NCBI RefSeq assembly: GCF_023703795.1 | Contig: NZ_CP098520.1 | Coordinates: 62,001 to 126,000 of the forward strand | DNA from: Haloplanus sp. HW8-1 | Lineage (GTDB): Archaea > Halobacteriota > Halobacteria > Halobacteriales > Haloferacaceae | Reading direction: 5' to 3' | Length of the DNA: 64,000 nt | Shown: positions 8,501-16,276 of the stretch, piece after piece | Position numbering within the stretch: position 1 is the stretch's first letter | Layout of the letters: each line of letters begins with the position of its first letter | Translations under genes and position numbers: made by a program | The notes under the pieces: generated by a model | Databases searched by the model: none | What the model was told of the DNA's origin: nothing | The model's input: the letters and a program-made list of their open reading frames with translations, nothing else

Positions 8501-9265
8501 TCAACCGTCAGTAGTAGAATGGACACTCAGGGTGAATGCCGGGACGATCCATAGCTCCTCGTCAGTACTGCCGTACTCGGGCTGAGTGTAGTCGCTGGGA
8601 TCATCAGGGACGGTGTAGCTGTCGATGAGGTCTATGAACTGCCCGGCGCGGCAGATTGCGGTTCCGTCCTCGTCGTAGAGGTAGATGTCAGGTTCGGGTT
8701 CGAAGTCAACTTCAGGGCCTTCAGAGAGGTGATCACCCCAGTTGGTGCGGTTGTGGGCTTTATTAAATAGTTCGAGGCCGCGTTCGCTCGCGACGGGCAC
8801 GGCTTCAGGGAGTGCGCCCCAGCCGATATTGAAAGGACGGATATCCGGGTCGTCGGCTTCGTGGAGGAGCTCAAAGGTCATCCCGTCGAAGCCGGCGGGC
8901 TTCTTGGGGGCGTTCTCTCGAGCATCGAATGCAAGGGTGGCCTTGACGATCGCCTCGAAGCGAGATTTCGCCGGCACGACGGCGAACGCGAGTGCGTCAA
9001 TTCGTTTCTCGTAGGTCACGGAGACGTCGTCGTGAATAGGTCCATAGGGATTCTCCGATTCGAGTTCCGTGTCGCGCTCACATTCCTTGCAGAGGGCCCG
9101 ATCGGGATCGACGGGGCGATCACACTGGGTACACCGCGGGGCTTCGTCGACGGTGAATTCGCCGGCGTCATTGGGGCCGTAATGCTCGTCTTCAAAAGAT
9201 GTGTCTCCGAAGTCGTCCTTGCCGTAGAATCTCCGGTCGTCGTCCCAAGGGCTTTCGGCGTTCAT
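8501..9265 (-). CDS. Hypothetical protein with N-terminal zinc ribbon
   Basis: A 254-residue protein. Residues about 41-65 form a zinc ribbon (CTQCDRPVDPDRALCKECE). A globular domain beginning VTYEKRIDALAFAVVPAK follows, and its C-terminus (IYLYDEDGTAICRAGQFIDL) resembles the 2046-2633 product, which lacks the ribbon. The ATG lies directly after a perfect 7-bp hairpin that contains GGAGG. Function unknown; the ribbon suggests nucleic-acid or protein contact. Confidence 0.7.
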   Translation of the reverse strand: MNAESPWDDDRRFYGKDDFGDTSFEDEHYGPNDAGEFTVDEAPRCTQCDRPVDPDRALCKECERDTELESENPYGPIHDDVSVTYEKRIDALAFAVVPAKSRFEAIVKATLAFDARENAPKKPAGFDGMTFELLHEADDPDIRPFNIGWGALPEAVPVASERGLELFNKAHNRTNWGDHLSEGPEVDFEPEPDIYLYDEDGTAICRAGQFIDLIDSYTVPDDPSDYTQPEYGSTDEELWIVPAFTLSVHSTTDG

Positions 9266-9310
9266 GGAGGGATTCCTCCCTCCTTCATAGATTGTTCTCT
9301 AATATAAACG
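9266..9310 (-). promoter_or_regulatory. TATA box plus start-codon hairpin
   Basis: On the minus strand CGTTTATATTAG (TATA-like, 9301-9310) is followed about 18 nt later by GGAGGGA-ggaa-TCCCTCC (arms 9266-9272 and 9277-9283), which touches the ATG at 9265. It lacks the TTTTGTC flank, so it is not a member of the main family, but it shows the same idea: a hairpin that can hide GGAGG at the start codon. Confidence 0.55.
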
Positions 9311-9349
9311 AGCGCAAGCACTAGCGGCGAGCTTGAAGCAAAAGGGGGT

Positions 9350-9835
9350 TCATTGATAGGGTACGCGAGATGCGTCCTGTTCGCGAGAGTCCGCTTGTTG
9401 GCGGCGCTGGTCGGCCTCGAACATGAAGCGAGCGCTGGCTTTGTCCCCATCGAGGGTGCGCTGATCGACGGCGGTATCTGCAAACAGCGTCCTCTGGCGT
9501 CCGGACGCGTCCTCGGGAACCGTCTTCTCACCGTTCTGAGCACGGATAGCGGAGAGAGAACGGTTGTCGACGAACTCGTCGGAGCCGCCGGTCTCGATTC
9601 GTGAGGCTCGCTCCCGGGTATCAACGTTGACTCCGTGGTGAAAGAGCGTGGTCTCGAAGGGTTCGTCATCGAGGGCAAACAAACCGGCCTCGTCGATGAT
9701 CTTCGTCTCGGTATTTTCGGGGTCATCTTGAGCTTCGTCTTCGTGTTCAGTTGTCACGAAAACAGACTGGTGATGCACAGTGAACGAGCGGTGTCGGTTC
9801 GGTACGCTGGCGCTGGTGTCGGTATCAGTACTCAT
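9350..9835 (-). CDS. Hypothetical acidic protein
   Basis: A 161-residue hydrophilic, acidic protein with no recognisable domain, probably largely disordered at both ends. The segment IIDEAGLFALDDEPFETTLF is the most ordered-looking part; FVDNRSLSAI near the middle echoes FVDNRNDV in the 2925-4424 product. ATG at 9835 chosen; an in-frame GTG at 9883 would add 16 residues. A weak hairpin leader lies about 90 nt upstream. Confidence 0.6.
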   Translation of the reverse strand: MSTDTDTSASVPNRHRSFTVHHQSVFVTTEHEDEAQDDPENTETKIIDEAGLFALDDEPFETTLFHHGVNVDTRERASRIETGGSDEFVDNRSLSAIRAQNGEKTVPEDASGRQRTLFADTAVDQRTLDGDKASARFMFEADQRRQQADSREQDASRVPYQ

Positions 9836-9921
9836 AGATTGTAGTTCCTGCAGAACGGGTGATTCGACTGATATGATTCTCACGTCGTGCGGATTAGTGG
9901 GGTTGATGAGGCAGGCGATCC

Positions 9922-9949
9922 CCGCACCGCGTCCGGAGGCGACAAACGA
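9922..9949 (-). promoter_or_regulatory. Hairpin leader element, copy 5 (weak)
   Basis: Minus strand CTCGTTTGTCGCCTCC...GCGGTGCGGGG. The 5' flank is canonical but the stem is poor and the nearest start used is far downstream (9883 or 9835). Possibly degenerate. Confidence 0.4.
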
Positions 9950-10008
9950 GTTGGCCGTGGGCAGGCCGGTCTTGGATTTATATTGATGAGTTTAGCCATG
10001 ACGGACCA

Positions 10009-10872
10009 CTATATCCCAAATTCCATCGTGTCTGTAGAATCAAACTCGCCGAGGTTCTCGTTCCCGTTGAGGAGGATGATACGAAGTGTGTCGAAGTCTC
10101 CATCAAGGCTCCCCGTCACCGTAACAGGCCCGTACCAATACCCCTCTTCGTCGCGAACCTCACTCTCGGAGCAGGCAGGGTCGTGGCTGTACGCGAGGTA
10201 GATCGTCGCGGTGGGCCCCCTAACATAGAGATGATTGACGCCAAAGTATCCGCACTTGTTTCTGTAGTGGAAGCCGCCCTCTGCCGTGAACGCACCGTCG
10301 CCGTCGACGGTGAGCTCGAGGCCGTCCACCCGGTGCATCGTGTGGGGCGGGCTCACGACCCAGTCCTCGATGGTCGAATTGTGGACGGCAACGTCGGCGA
10401 GTTTCTTCCCAGGCTCGGGATCGTCGTAATGCGGATTCCAGTCGTTCGTGGCGGGCGAGGTGATCGGCCCGACATAGACGCGGTCAATTTGGTCGAAGCG
10501 TTCAGGATATCTGGTGTACGAAGGGGGGAGGTCGCCAGGCATCACGCCGGGACCGTTCGGCAGTCCACCAGGTCTCTCGTCGTCAGGGTCAGGCTCGGAC
10601 GTTGGTTCGGGGGTTCCGTCGCTGGTGTCGGGTTGGTTCGTCGTCGTGGACGTTCGAGCAGGAGTCTGCCCACCACCGCTCCCGGGTCCGTCTTCGTCAG
10701 TCGCGTTCTGCTCGCTGTTGACGGGTTCTGCGCCGAAGACGCCGAGACATCCGGCGAGGCTGGCGAGGCAAAGTGTCCCAATACCGCCGAGAACAGTCCG
10801 ACGGGTTACTCGTCGAGTGCTGCCGGGAGTGACTGCTTTCGGTTGGGAGAGCGGATCTTGAGGGGTCATCAT
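10009..10872 (-). CDS. Tat-exported lipoprotein
   Basis: A 287-residue protein with a twin-arginine signal (TRRTVLGGIGTLCLASLAGC) ending in an LAGC lipobox at about residues 35-42, so a lipid-anchored surface protein. A Thr/Pro/Asp-rich linker (about 50-110) leads to a C-terminal beta-rich domain with several His/Tyr and CGYFGVNHLY, GPTATIYLAYSHDPAC. No enzyme motif recognised. It follows the 10890-11234 gene by 17 nt in the same orientation. A second Tat lipoprotein is at 48590-49090. Confidence 0.7.
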   Translation of the reverse strand: MMTPQDPLSQPKAVTPGSTRRVTRRTVLGGIGTLCLASLAGCLGVFGAEPVNSEQNATDEDGPGSGGGQTPARTSTTTNQPDTSDGTPEPTSEPDPDDERPGGLPNGPGVMPGDLPPSYTRYPERFDQIDRVYVGPITSPATNDWNPHYDDPEPGKKLADVAVHNSTIEDWVVSPPHTMHRVDGLELTVDGDGAFTAEGGFHYRNKCGYFGVNHLYVRGPTATIYLAYSHDPACSESEVRDEEGYWYGPVTVTGSLDGDFDTLRIILLNGNENLGEFDSTDTMEFGI

Positions 10873-10889
10873 AGAGAGCGGTCCCGCTT

Positions 10890-11234
10890 CTACACCTGTT
10901 CGCGTTCGTCGTCGGACTGTTCTCCTTCTCGTGCTCGTTTCGCTCGGAGCTGTCGAGCCTCACATTCGGTGAGGGCTTCTTCTGGGACGCTGAGATAATC
11001 GAGCGCCCACTCTTCGATCTCAGGAAGCGTCATCGGGTGAGGGAGTTCGTGATGCCCGACGGGACGGGCGAGGAAGGAGCCATCATCGTCGCGAAGATCC
11101 TCATCATAGTACCCGAGAAAGTATCGCTCGAGGCCGTTCACCCCTGGACCATCCATGATGGTAATCATGGTGAAGGAGTCCGCCTCGAACTCTGATTCGA
11201 GGCTGAGGGTCGGATATTTGGAGGTAATATTCAC
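10890..11234 (-). CDS. Hypothetical acidic protein
   Basis: A 114-residue protein, GTG start at 11234 (MNITSKYPTLSLESE). Segments YFLGYYDEDLRDDDGSFLAR and MTLPEIEEWALDYLSVPEEA suggest an alpha/beta fold with a C-terminal charged helix. Not recognised. Upstream of the lipoprotein gene and downstream of the DpdA-like gene, all on the minus strand. Confidence 0.6.
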   Translation of the reverse strand: MNITSKYPTLSLESEFEADSFTMITIMDGPGVNGLERYFLGYYDEDLRDDDGSFLARPVGHHELPHPMTLPEIEEWALDYLSVPEEALTECEARQLRAKRAREGEQSDDEREQV

Positions 11235-11280
11235 AGGTACAGTAGGACTGGTCTGCTCATAAGTGAGACTGAATCACATC

Positions 11281-11296
11281 AAATGTGGCGGCTACA
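11281..11296. repeat. 16-bp dispersed motif AAATGTGGCGGCTACA
   Basis: An exact inverted copy of this 16-mer is at 49262-49277. It overlaps the stop codon of the DpdA-like gene. A related AATGTGGC core is the spacer of the palindrome at 60128-60151. Meaning unknown. Confidence 0.4.
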
Positions 11297-12509
11297 GTTC
11301 TTTCGAAGGACATGGCTCTTCTATCTCAGCGCCGTCGGTGTCGTCCAGACAGAACTGCCTGTTCCATAGGTTGAACTGGAGTTGCTCGCAGAATCGACAC
11401 CAGGCGGTATTTTCCTCGTATGGATGCCGATTCGGGTCGATTAGGTTCCCACAGATACACTCAACCAACGGGTCGGCAACGTCAGGACGGCCCGGCTTCC
11501 CGGCAGCGAACGCGCTGAGGGGGACGACTCGCAAGCGCCCGGGTTCGGTTGCTGCGTCTGCCGGCTCATCGGCGTAGGCAGCCGCGATGAGTGCGTCGAC
11601 GGCATCGCCGTAGTCCATGTACGCTTGGAGAGTGCGAATCCAGGCGGGGACGCGGTCGGCCCACTCAGGGTCAGTCACACGAGCGTGAGCGGCCTTCGAC
11701 TGCCACGACGTCGTATCGGCCGAATCGAGTGCCCAGAGGGTCTCGGCGTCATCGAGAACGGTCTTCGAGATCCCGAAGCCGTGGAGCGCATACTTCGAGG
11801 GGATAGCGTCGCGCAACTCCTGAATGATCGCACGAACTTCATTGGTTTTGTTCGGGCGAAGAATTGACCCGATGCCAAGCGTTGGTGAGGCGAGGCCGTG
11901 CTCTTTGAGGTAGTCGAACGACCACAGATACTCTTCGATGTCGTGCCCCTGCAAGACGGCAACGGGTTCGGCGGTGAGACCGACGTCCTCCGCAGTTTCC
12001 AGGCAGTAGACGTGGTCGCGTATTGACCACTCCTGGTGGGTGCGGACATCCCGGTCGGCGTCGCGAAGAAGATCGTGGGCACACGCCCAATCCCGGAGCG
12101 TGTACTTTTCGATTTGATCGTCGTACTCGCTCAAGTAGGCAACATAGTCGTCGATGCTCGTCGGGTAATGGTTGAACTTCTTCTGAACGCTGTACCCGCC
12201 GGAATCGATGAACCAGTTCGGCCCCTCGAAAGGGCGATTGTCCCGGCGAGCGTAGGATATCATCGCGTATCCAGGGTGTGGGATGGCGTTGAGGTCGACA
12301 CCAGCAGCGAGAAGCGCTTCCAGATCGTCGAGATCGAGTGCGTCGGGATTTGTGGCGGCAAGTGCAGCCGTCCCGATGGCTTTTCGCGATGATCCGGACC
12401 CGACCGTGTAGTGGAACTTGAACCGCTCACTCTCCTGTACTCCAGGCGATAGCGATTCACCGTGAGAAGGCGATCGCTGACCGGGACTGGCGGGTGCTTC
12501 TGAGGACAT
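11292..12509 (-). CDS. dpdA-like: DpdA-like / TGT-like transglycosylase (predicted 7-deazaguanine DNA modification)
   Basis: A 405-residue protein of the tRNA-guanine transglycosylase superfamily. The TGT proton-acceptor motif is seen as NWFIDSGGYSVQKKF (Asp near residue 102), followed by RDWACAHDLL, the TIM-barrel motif TLGIGSILRP and YALHGFGISKTVL. It lacks the PUA and tRNA-binding regions of archaeal TgtA and has instead a C-terminal zinc ribbon (CICGNLIDP ... WCRFCEQL). This fits the DpdA group, which exchanges guanine in DNA for a 7-deazaguanine base, or the haloarchaeal DUF7221 proteins. No queuosine/archaeosine biosynthesis genes are in the window, so the precursor would come from host archaeosine synthesis. 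ATG at 12509; a hairpin leader lies just upstream. Confidence 0.7.
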   Translation of the reverse strand: MSSEAPASPGQRSPSHGESLSPGVQESERFKFHYTVGSGSSRKAIGTAALAATNPDALDLDDLEALLAAGVDLNAIPHPGYAMISYARRDNRPFEGPNWFIDSGGYSVQKKFNHYPTSIDDYVAYLSEYDDQIEKYTLRDWACAHDLLRDADRDVRTHQEWSIRDHVYCLETAEDVGLTAEPVAVLQGHDIEEYLWSFDYLKEHGLASPTLGIGSILRPNKTNEVRAIIQELRDAIPSKYALHGFGISKTVLDDAETLWALDSADTTSWQSKAAHARVTDPEWADRVPAWIRTLQAYMDYGDAVDALIAAAYADEPADAATEPGRLRVVPLSAFAAGKPGRPDVADPLVECICGNLIDPNRHPYEENTAWCRFCEQLQFNLWNRQFCLDDTDGAEIEEPCPSKEL

Positions 12510-12519
12510 CGTCTCTGAT

Positions 12520-12548
12520 CTCGCGCACCTTCCAGCGAGCGACAAACG
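12520..12548 (-). promoter_or_regulatory. Hairpin leader element, copy 6
   Basis: Short stem CTCGC/GCGAG (12520-12524 with 12535-12539), flank CGTTTGTCG on the minus strand. TTTGTC lies 37 nt before the DpdA-like ATG, the usual distance. Confidence 0.6.
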
Positions 12549-12631
12549 GAGGCAGTCGGGTGGCTTGGCGACCGAGCAATTGGGGGTTAACGAGATGCAC
12601 AGTTGTCGCGAATTGAATCGGAGTCGAAATC

Positions 12632-13027
12632 TCACCTATTTGGTTCGTCCAGGAGTTCGATGGTGACGGCCGCCTCAAGATGATGCCACAGTAGACCAGA
12701 CCGGAACGTCTCAGTAAGGGTTGTTGCGCAATCAGGGAATTGAGCAGGCTCTTGGACGTCGTGGAGATCGTACACCCGAGCAAGGGTCTGGAGCGTATAG
12801 GCGATGGCGACGAGATCGCTTCCAAAGGTGTCGCGGTCAGTATGGAGGAGATCGTCGAGCGCCGAGTAGCGGGCCTCGAGCAGTTGGTCGGAACTCACTG
12901 TTTCGAGCGAGGTTCCCATCTCATCGAGTTCATCAAGGACGTTGTCGACGAGAGATTCGACGAGCGGTAGCGGTTCGGGGACGGTGTTGGAATAAACGTC
13001 TGAGTCATTCGGAGACTGCCTCCCCAT
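12632..13027 (-). CDS. Hypothetical helical protein
   Basis: A 131-residue, probably all-helical acidic protein (LPLVESLVDNVLDELDEMG, then LVAIAYTLQTLARVYDLHD). Not recognised. ATG at 13027 overlaps the end of the 137-residue gene by 23 nt; the three genes 13750-12632 form one overlapping operon. Confidence 0.65.
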   Translation of the reverse strand: MGRQSPNDSDVYSNTVPEPLPLVESLVDNVLDELDEMGTSLETVSSDQLLEARYSALDDLLHTDRDTFGSDLVAIAYTLQTLARVYDLHDVQEPAQFPDCATTLTETFRSGLLWHHLEAAVTIELLDEPNR

Positions 13028-13418
13028 GATTAGTGCCACCATCACCTTTGGCCTCGGCTTTCTCACGGAGGCGAGCTTTCTCGGCACAGTGGTCGGCATA
13101 CACCCGAGAAAAGCGATTACGCTGGCTCTCGAGGGTCATCTGGGAGCACCGGGCTCGGCGAGCTCGGTCGAACGCAAACGGGTCGCGATACTGCAGATGC
13201 GTCGGGATACTGACTTTCGCGAGGTCACCCCCGGATGAGACACCGAGTTCTCTAAGATAGCGTCGGAGCAGCGCCTCCGTAGAGCCGATTTTCGACCGCA
13301 GTGCTCGAAGCGTGCGCTCGTGACCGGATGCGAGGCCATCGCGCGCCTCGTAGTCGATAGCATCGAGGTCGATATCATCCCACCGAGGCACGTTATTGGG
13401 CGTAGAGTCACCGGTCAT
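13005..13418 (-). CDS. Hypothetical protein, charged helical C-terminus
   Basis: A 137-residue protein: DIDLDAIDYEARDGLASGHE, then a helical segment (LRSKIGSTEALLRRYLRELG) and a Cys-containing basic/acidic coiled coil (DHCAEKARLREKAEAKGDGG). Its ATG overlaps the previous stop as ATGA. Unknown function. Confidence 0.65.
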   Translation of the reverse strand: MTGDSTPNNVPRWDDIDLDAIDYEARDGLASGHERTLRALRSKIGSTEALLRRYLRELGVSSGGDLAKVSIPTHLQYRDPFAFDRARRARCSQMTLESQRNRFSRVYADHCAEKARLREKAEAKGDGGTNHGEAVSE

Positions 13419-13750
13419 ACACTGGCTTGCGCTTCGTCCGGGATATTCGCGCTCGGTGCGTCTGGGGTGATGGGTGCGCAGACAGCGGGTGGGTCGGGGT
13501 CGGTGTCGTTGTTGTCCTGAAAGCGACGGGCGATTCGGTCGTGGAGTGTTGTGCGCTCCCGATCGTCGTCCGTGTCATCGTACGGACGACCGGCAGGGAG
13601 GGCGATTCGACCGGAGATCGTCCCGTCGCCGTGAGCGGTGAAGAGGACATGGTCGGTGGCGTAGCCAAACGTGTTGACCGCGAGTTCGTGGAGCTGTTCT
13701 ACTTCCCTACGGGTGCGTTCGGGCGCGTCTTCTGCGACTTCATAAGTCAT
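13415..13750 (-). CDS. Hypothetical protein
   Basis: A 111-residue protein; N-terminal helix TRREVEQLHELAVNTFGYAT and beta hairpin HVLFTAHGDGTISGRIALPA, then a disordered Asp/Pro tail. First gene after a hairpin leader and an inverted half-site pair; ATG at 13750 is 36 nt from TTTGTC, the consensus spacing. Confidence 0.65.
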   Translation of the reverse strand: MTYEVAEDAPERTRREVEQLHELAVNTFGYATDHVLFTAHGDGTISGRIALPAGRPYDDTDDDRERTTLHDRIARRFQDNNDTDPDPPAVCAPITPDAPSANIPDEAQASV

Positions 13751-13759
13751 GTTTGTACG

Positions 13760-13790
13760 TCCCTCACCGATACGGGGGGAGACAAACTTG
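13760..13790 (-). promoter_or_regulatory. Hairpin leader element, copy 7
   Basis: Arms 13760-13765 and 13775-13780 (one wobble), minus strand AGTTTGTCTCCCCCC ... CGGTGAGGG, ATG 9 nt after the hairpin. The half-site pair at 13790 abuts it. Confidence 0.75.
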
Positions 13791-13828
13791 TCCTACGCTA
13801 CGCTCGCGCCCGTGTTGTAACGTAGGAC
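13790..13828 (-). promoter_or_regulatory. Inverted half-site pair, site 2
   Basis: GTCCTACGCTAC (13790-13801) and GTAACGTAGGAC (13817-13828); CCTACG-to-CGTAGG distance 29. Short-spacing class. Confidence 0.65.
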
Positions 13829-13849
13829 GTTGAGCGCCGGAAGAACAAT

Positions 13850-14149
13850 TCAAAATGCTCCGATCGAGACCTGTTCGGTGGTGTCGCCACCTTCTTCGGT
13901 GGGTGTATCCGAGCGGTCCATATCTTCGAGCGTTTCGGCACAGATATCGAGCGGGCACGTTCCGTAGTGGCCTTCGTCGACAGCGAGGCGGTCACGTGTT
14001 CGGTGTGGATGGACGAAATTTCCACCGTGCCCCGACGGGCGCTTGCATTTCGTGCCGATGGGAGCGCCACACGACAGGCACTCCACCTCGAGGACGGGGT
14101 CGCGGGGCCACGTTCGATCACAACCGTCACGATTGCACGAGATAGTCAT
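13850..14149 (-). CDS. Small zinc-finger protein
   Basis: A 99-residue protein with CNRDGCDRTW, then CLSCGAPIGTKCKRPSGHGG followed by HPHRTRDRLAV. The CxxCxAxxGxxCxxPSGH...HxxR pattern is one I know from small phage and actinobacterial zinc-finger proteins of unknown role. ATG overlaps the methylase stop as ATGA, so it is coupled to it. Confidence 0.7.
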   Translation of the reverse strand: MTISCNRDGCDRTWPRDPVLEVECLSCGAPIGTKCKRPSGHGGNFVHPHRTRDRLAVDEGHYGTCPLDICAETLEDMDRSDTPTEEGGDTTEQVSIGAF

Positions 14150-15060
14150 GCGAACTCGTCGAAACCGGTCTGGGAGGTCTCACTCGGGTCGAGCGTGACG
14201 TCGAGATTCGATGCGAGTGTTGGTTCTTCGGGCATCAGTTCCGGGTCGACGTCCGGCTCGGGCTCAGTGTCCGACTCCTCTTGTACGGCGCCGGCTTCGG
14301 TGTCGTCGTTCAGGTCGTCGACGTGGGGCGCACCGAAGAATCGGGTGAGGACACGGTCACGCTCGCCGGAGTCGAGTTCTCGTACGGGATGGTCGCCCCG
14401 GACGAGCTGGGCGGTGCTGATGAACCACACGCGGCGGGCCTCAAGTTTCAGGGCGTCACCCAGGAGGACATATCCGGTCATGTCGTTGAGCACGAAGTTG
14501 AGTACGGCCATCTTCGCGCAGAGAGGATCTTTGTCGTATCCGAGGTAAACGGCCGGAGCCTCCGGTGCGAGGTCCCGGAGTCGGCGGGCACTGTCGGTGA
14601 TGAGTCGACCGCTTCCACACCCGGAGATATCACCGATCACGAGCGGGTCTTCGGGCGTTGCCTCACGAAGACTGTCGGCATCAGGGAGATTTATCTGGGC
14701 CATCGCTCGGCTCACCGATCCGGGCGTGAAGTACTGGGCGAAATGCTCGCTGGTGAGACCGTAGTGTTCGTAGACGCCCCCGAGGATGTCTTCTCGCGTT
14801 TCCTCCATCGCGAGGACGAGACCCCCGAGGGCGTTGGCGTGCAGCGTCGCGAGCTCTCGAACCGTCTCCTTGTCGCGACCATCCTTCCGATACCGATCGA
14901 GAGGTTTCTGGTAGGCGTCTTCGTCGCCGGAGAAGCTGGCAACCGCCATGTTGACCCAATCGGAGAAGACCTGGTAGGGAGAGTCGCCCGTTTGCTGACT
15001 GATGTCCTCAAGCGGGTCGGTGACGTGTTCGCTGTGTTCGGGTTCTAGGAGTGTCGCCAT
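14146..15060 (-). CDS. HsdM-like N6-adenine methylase homologue lacking NPPY
   Basis: A 304-residue protein of the type I N6-methylase architecture: helical N-terminus, FAQYFTPGSVSRAM (the HsdM 'FTP' motif), then VIGDISGCGSGRL (motif I, AdoMet loop, with one extra Gly), LGYDKDPLCAKMAVLNFVLN and VLLGDALKL. After this the catalytic motif IV, normally NPPY/NPPF, is not seen: the sequence goes to ARRVWFISTAQL and an acidic disordered tail. It may be an inactive AdoMet-binding subunit or use a variant motif. Stop overlaps the zinc-finger gene; start follows the SWIM gene by 2 nt. Confidence 0.7.
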   Translation of the reverse strand: MATLLEPEHSEHVTDPLEDISQQTGDSPYQVFSDWVNMAVASFSGDEDAYQKPLDRYRKDGRDKETVRELATLHANALGGLVLAMEETREDILGGVYEHYGLTSEHFAQYFTPGSVSRAMAQINLPDADSLREATPEDPLVIGDISGCGSGRLITDSARRLRDLAPEAPAVYLGYDKDPLCAKMAVLNFVLNDMTGYVLLGDALKLEARRVWFISTAQLVRGDHPVRELDSGERDRVLTRFFGAPHVDDLNDDTEAGAVQEESDTEPEPDVDPELMPEEPTLASNLDVTLDPSETSQTGFDEFA

Positions 15061-15062
15061 GG

Positions 15063-16073
15063 CTACGGCAGACCTCCCGATGTTCGCGGCTGGTGGGAAA
15101 CGGCGATCTCGGGACTGACGAATCGACGAGCGCGGTGAGGGACGTCAATCCCCCGGCTAAGGGGGATGAAAATCGAGTCGTGGTCGCCGCAGACGATGCT
15201 TGCGAGGAGTTCGTGTTTGCACATGACCCGGTAGGGTGCGGATTGCTTGTACGGGCACGAACAGGTGAGGGCGTCCCCCCACGGGATGAATGGGTACTGA
15301 CTCCCGCTGTCGTACTCTCCGACAAGGATGGGCGCGGGGAGTTCGATGCCGTAGTCAGCGAGGGCCACTGGCTCGTCGGTGTTCGCGTGTGAGAGAGCAG
15401 ATTCGTGGAGGACGTATACCGAGTCGAGGTCGTGTTCTCGGGCGACCTCGTCGGGGTCGGTGTCGTCGTCGACGAGGACCATCCCGACGAAAGCGTTGTG
15501 CTCGAGGAGGCGGTTGGCGTCGGGAGTGGGTCCGATGCACTTCTCGATCAGCGACCCGTAGGACGACTCCTTGAGGATCTGTCGGAGATTCGCGCCGGGG
15601 ATAAGTTCCTGATACCACTTTTCCCGGTCCTTACGCACCTCACGCACGGCGTCGCGGGCGTCGGATTGCTCGCGGGCTTCGCGGATACGTGCAGCGAGAT
15701 AGGCAGGTGCGTCGACCAGAACAGTGTCATCGTCGGTGTGTTCGTAGAATTTCTCCTCTTCGCGAATCCGTACTTCGCACGATGCCTCGGCGTGACTGAG
15801 GCCCACCGGCTTCTGTTTCACCCCTCTCCAGGGATGGGTTGCGGGGGTCTCGGCTTTGTATTCCCACGGATTGTAGTCTCCGAGGAGCTGGTCGCGACGG
15901 ACAGGCCCGCCGCGCATAAAGTCGAACCGAATCTGGTGTTCGATGGGTTCGACGTTTGGTGGATCGCGGTCGACATCGTAGTCGTAGTCACGGTCCATAT
16001 GTGCGAGTGCGCCTGGTGGCAACGCCAAGTGGGGCACACTGCCGTCGGCTGAGTGGATGGTTCGACAGGACAT
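15063..16073 (-). CDS. SWIM zinc-finger protein
   Basis: A 336-residue protein. Near the C-terminus (about residues 270-290) it has CSCPYKQSAPYRVMCKHELL, the CxCxnCxH SWIM finger used for DNA or protein binding. The rest is acidic and helical, with YLAARIREAREQSDARDAVR in the middle. It heads the operon SWIM, methylase homologue, zinc finger, which suggests a three-part DNA-binding or modification unit. Start at 16073 is the first ATG after the leader; an internal ATG at 15998 (MDRDYDYDVDRD) is also possible. Confidence 0.7.
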   Translation of the reverse strand: MSCRTIHSADGSVPHLALPPGALAHMDRDYDYDVDRDPPNVEPIEHQIRFDFMRGGPVRRDQLLGDYNPWEYKAETPATHPWRGVKQKPVGLSHAEASCEVRIREEEKFYEHTDDDTVLVDAPAYLAARIREAREQSDARDAVREVRKDREKWYQELIPGANLRQILKESSYGSLIEKCIGPTPDANRLLEHNAFVGMVLVDDDTDPDEVAREHDLDSVYVLHESALSHANTDEPVALADYGIELPAPILVGEYDSGSQYPFIPWGDALTCSCPYKQSAPYRVMCKHELLASIVCGDHDSIFIPLSRGIDVPHRARRFVSPEIAVSHQPRTSGGLP

Positions 16074-16117
16074 GATTGACGAAGGGCGGAGTGCTGACGT
16101 CGGTCGTCTGCTGGACG

Positions 16118-16147
16118 CCCCGCTACCGACGCGGGGGGTGACAAATT
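16118..16147 (-). promoter_or_regulatory. Hairpin leader element, copy 8
   Basis: Six-bp stem CCCCGC/GCGGGG (16118-16123 with 16131-16136); minus strand AATTTGTCACC flank. The SWIM gene ATG is 44 nt away, longer than usual. Confidence 0.6.
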
Positions 16148-16159
16148 GGCCCAGAAAAG

Positions 16160-16198
16160 GTCCTACGTAACGAACCGAGTGTCGTCGTAGCGTAGGAC
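16160..16198 (-). promoter_or_regulatory. Inverted half-site pair, site 3
   Basis: GTCCTACGTAAC (16160-16171) and GTAGCGTAGGAC (16187-16198); distance 29, the same as site 2. Confidence 0.65.
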
Positions 16199-16276
16199 TA
16201 TCTTAGAATGATTCGCAGGGATCCTCGTACTTTCAAACGTAGCAGATCCTCAACCGAATGAAATCACGTTGACCGA

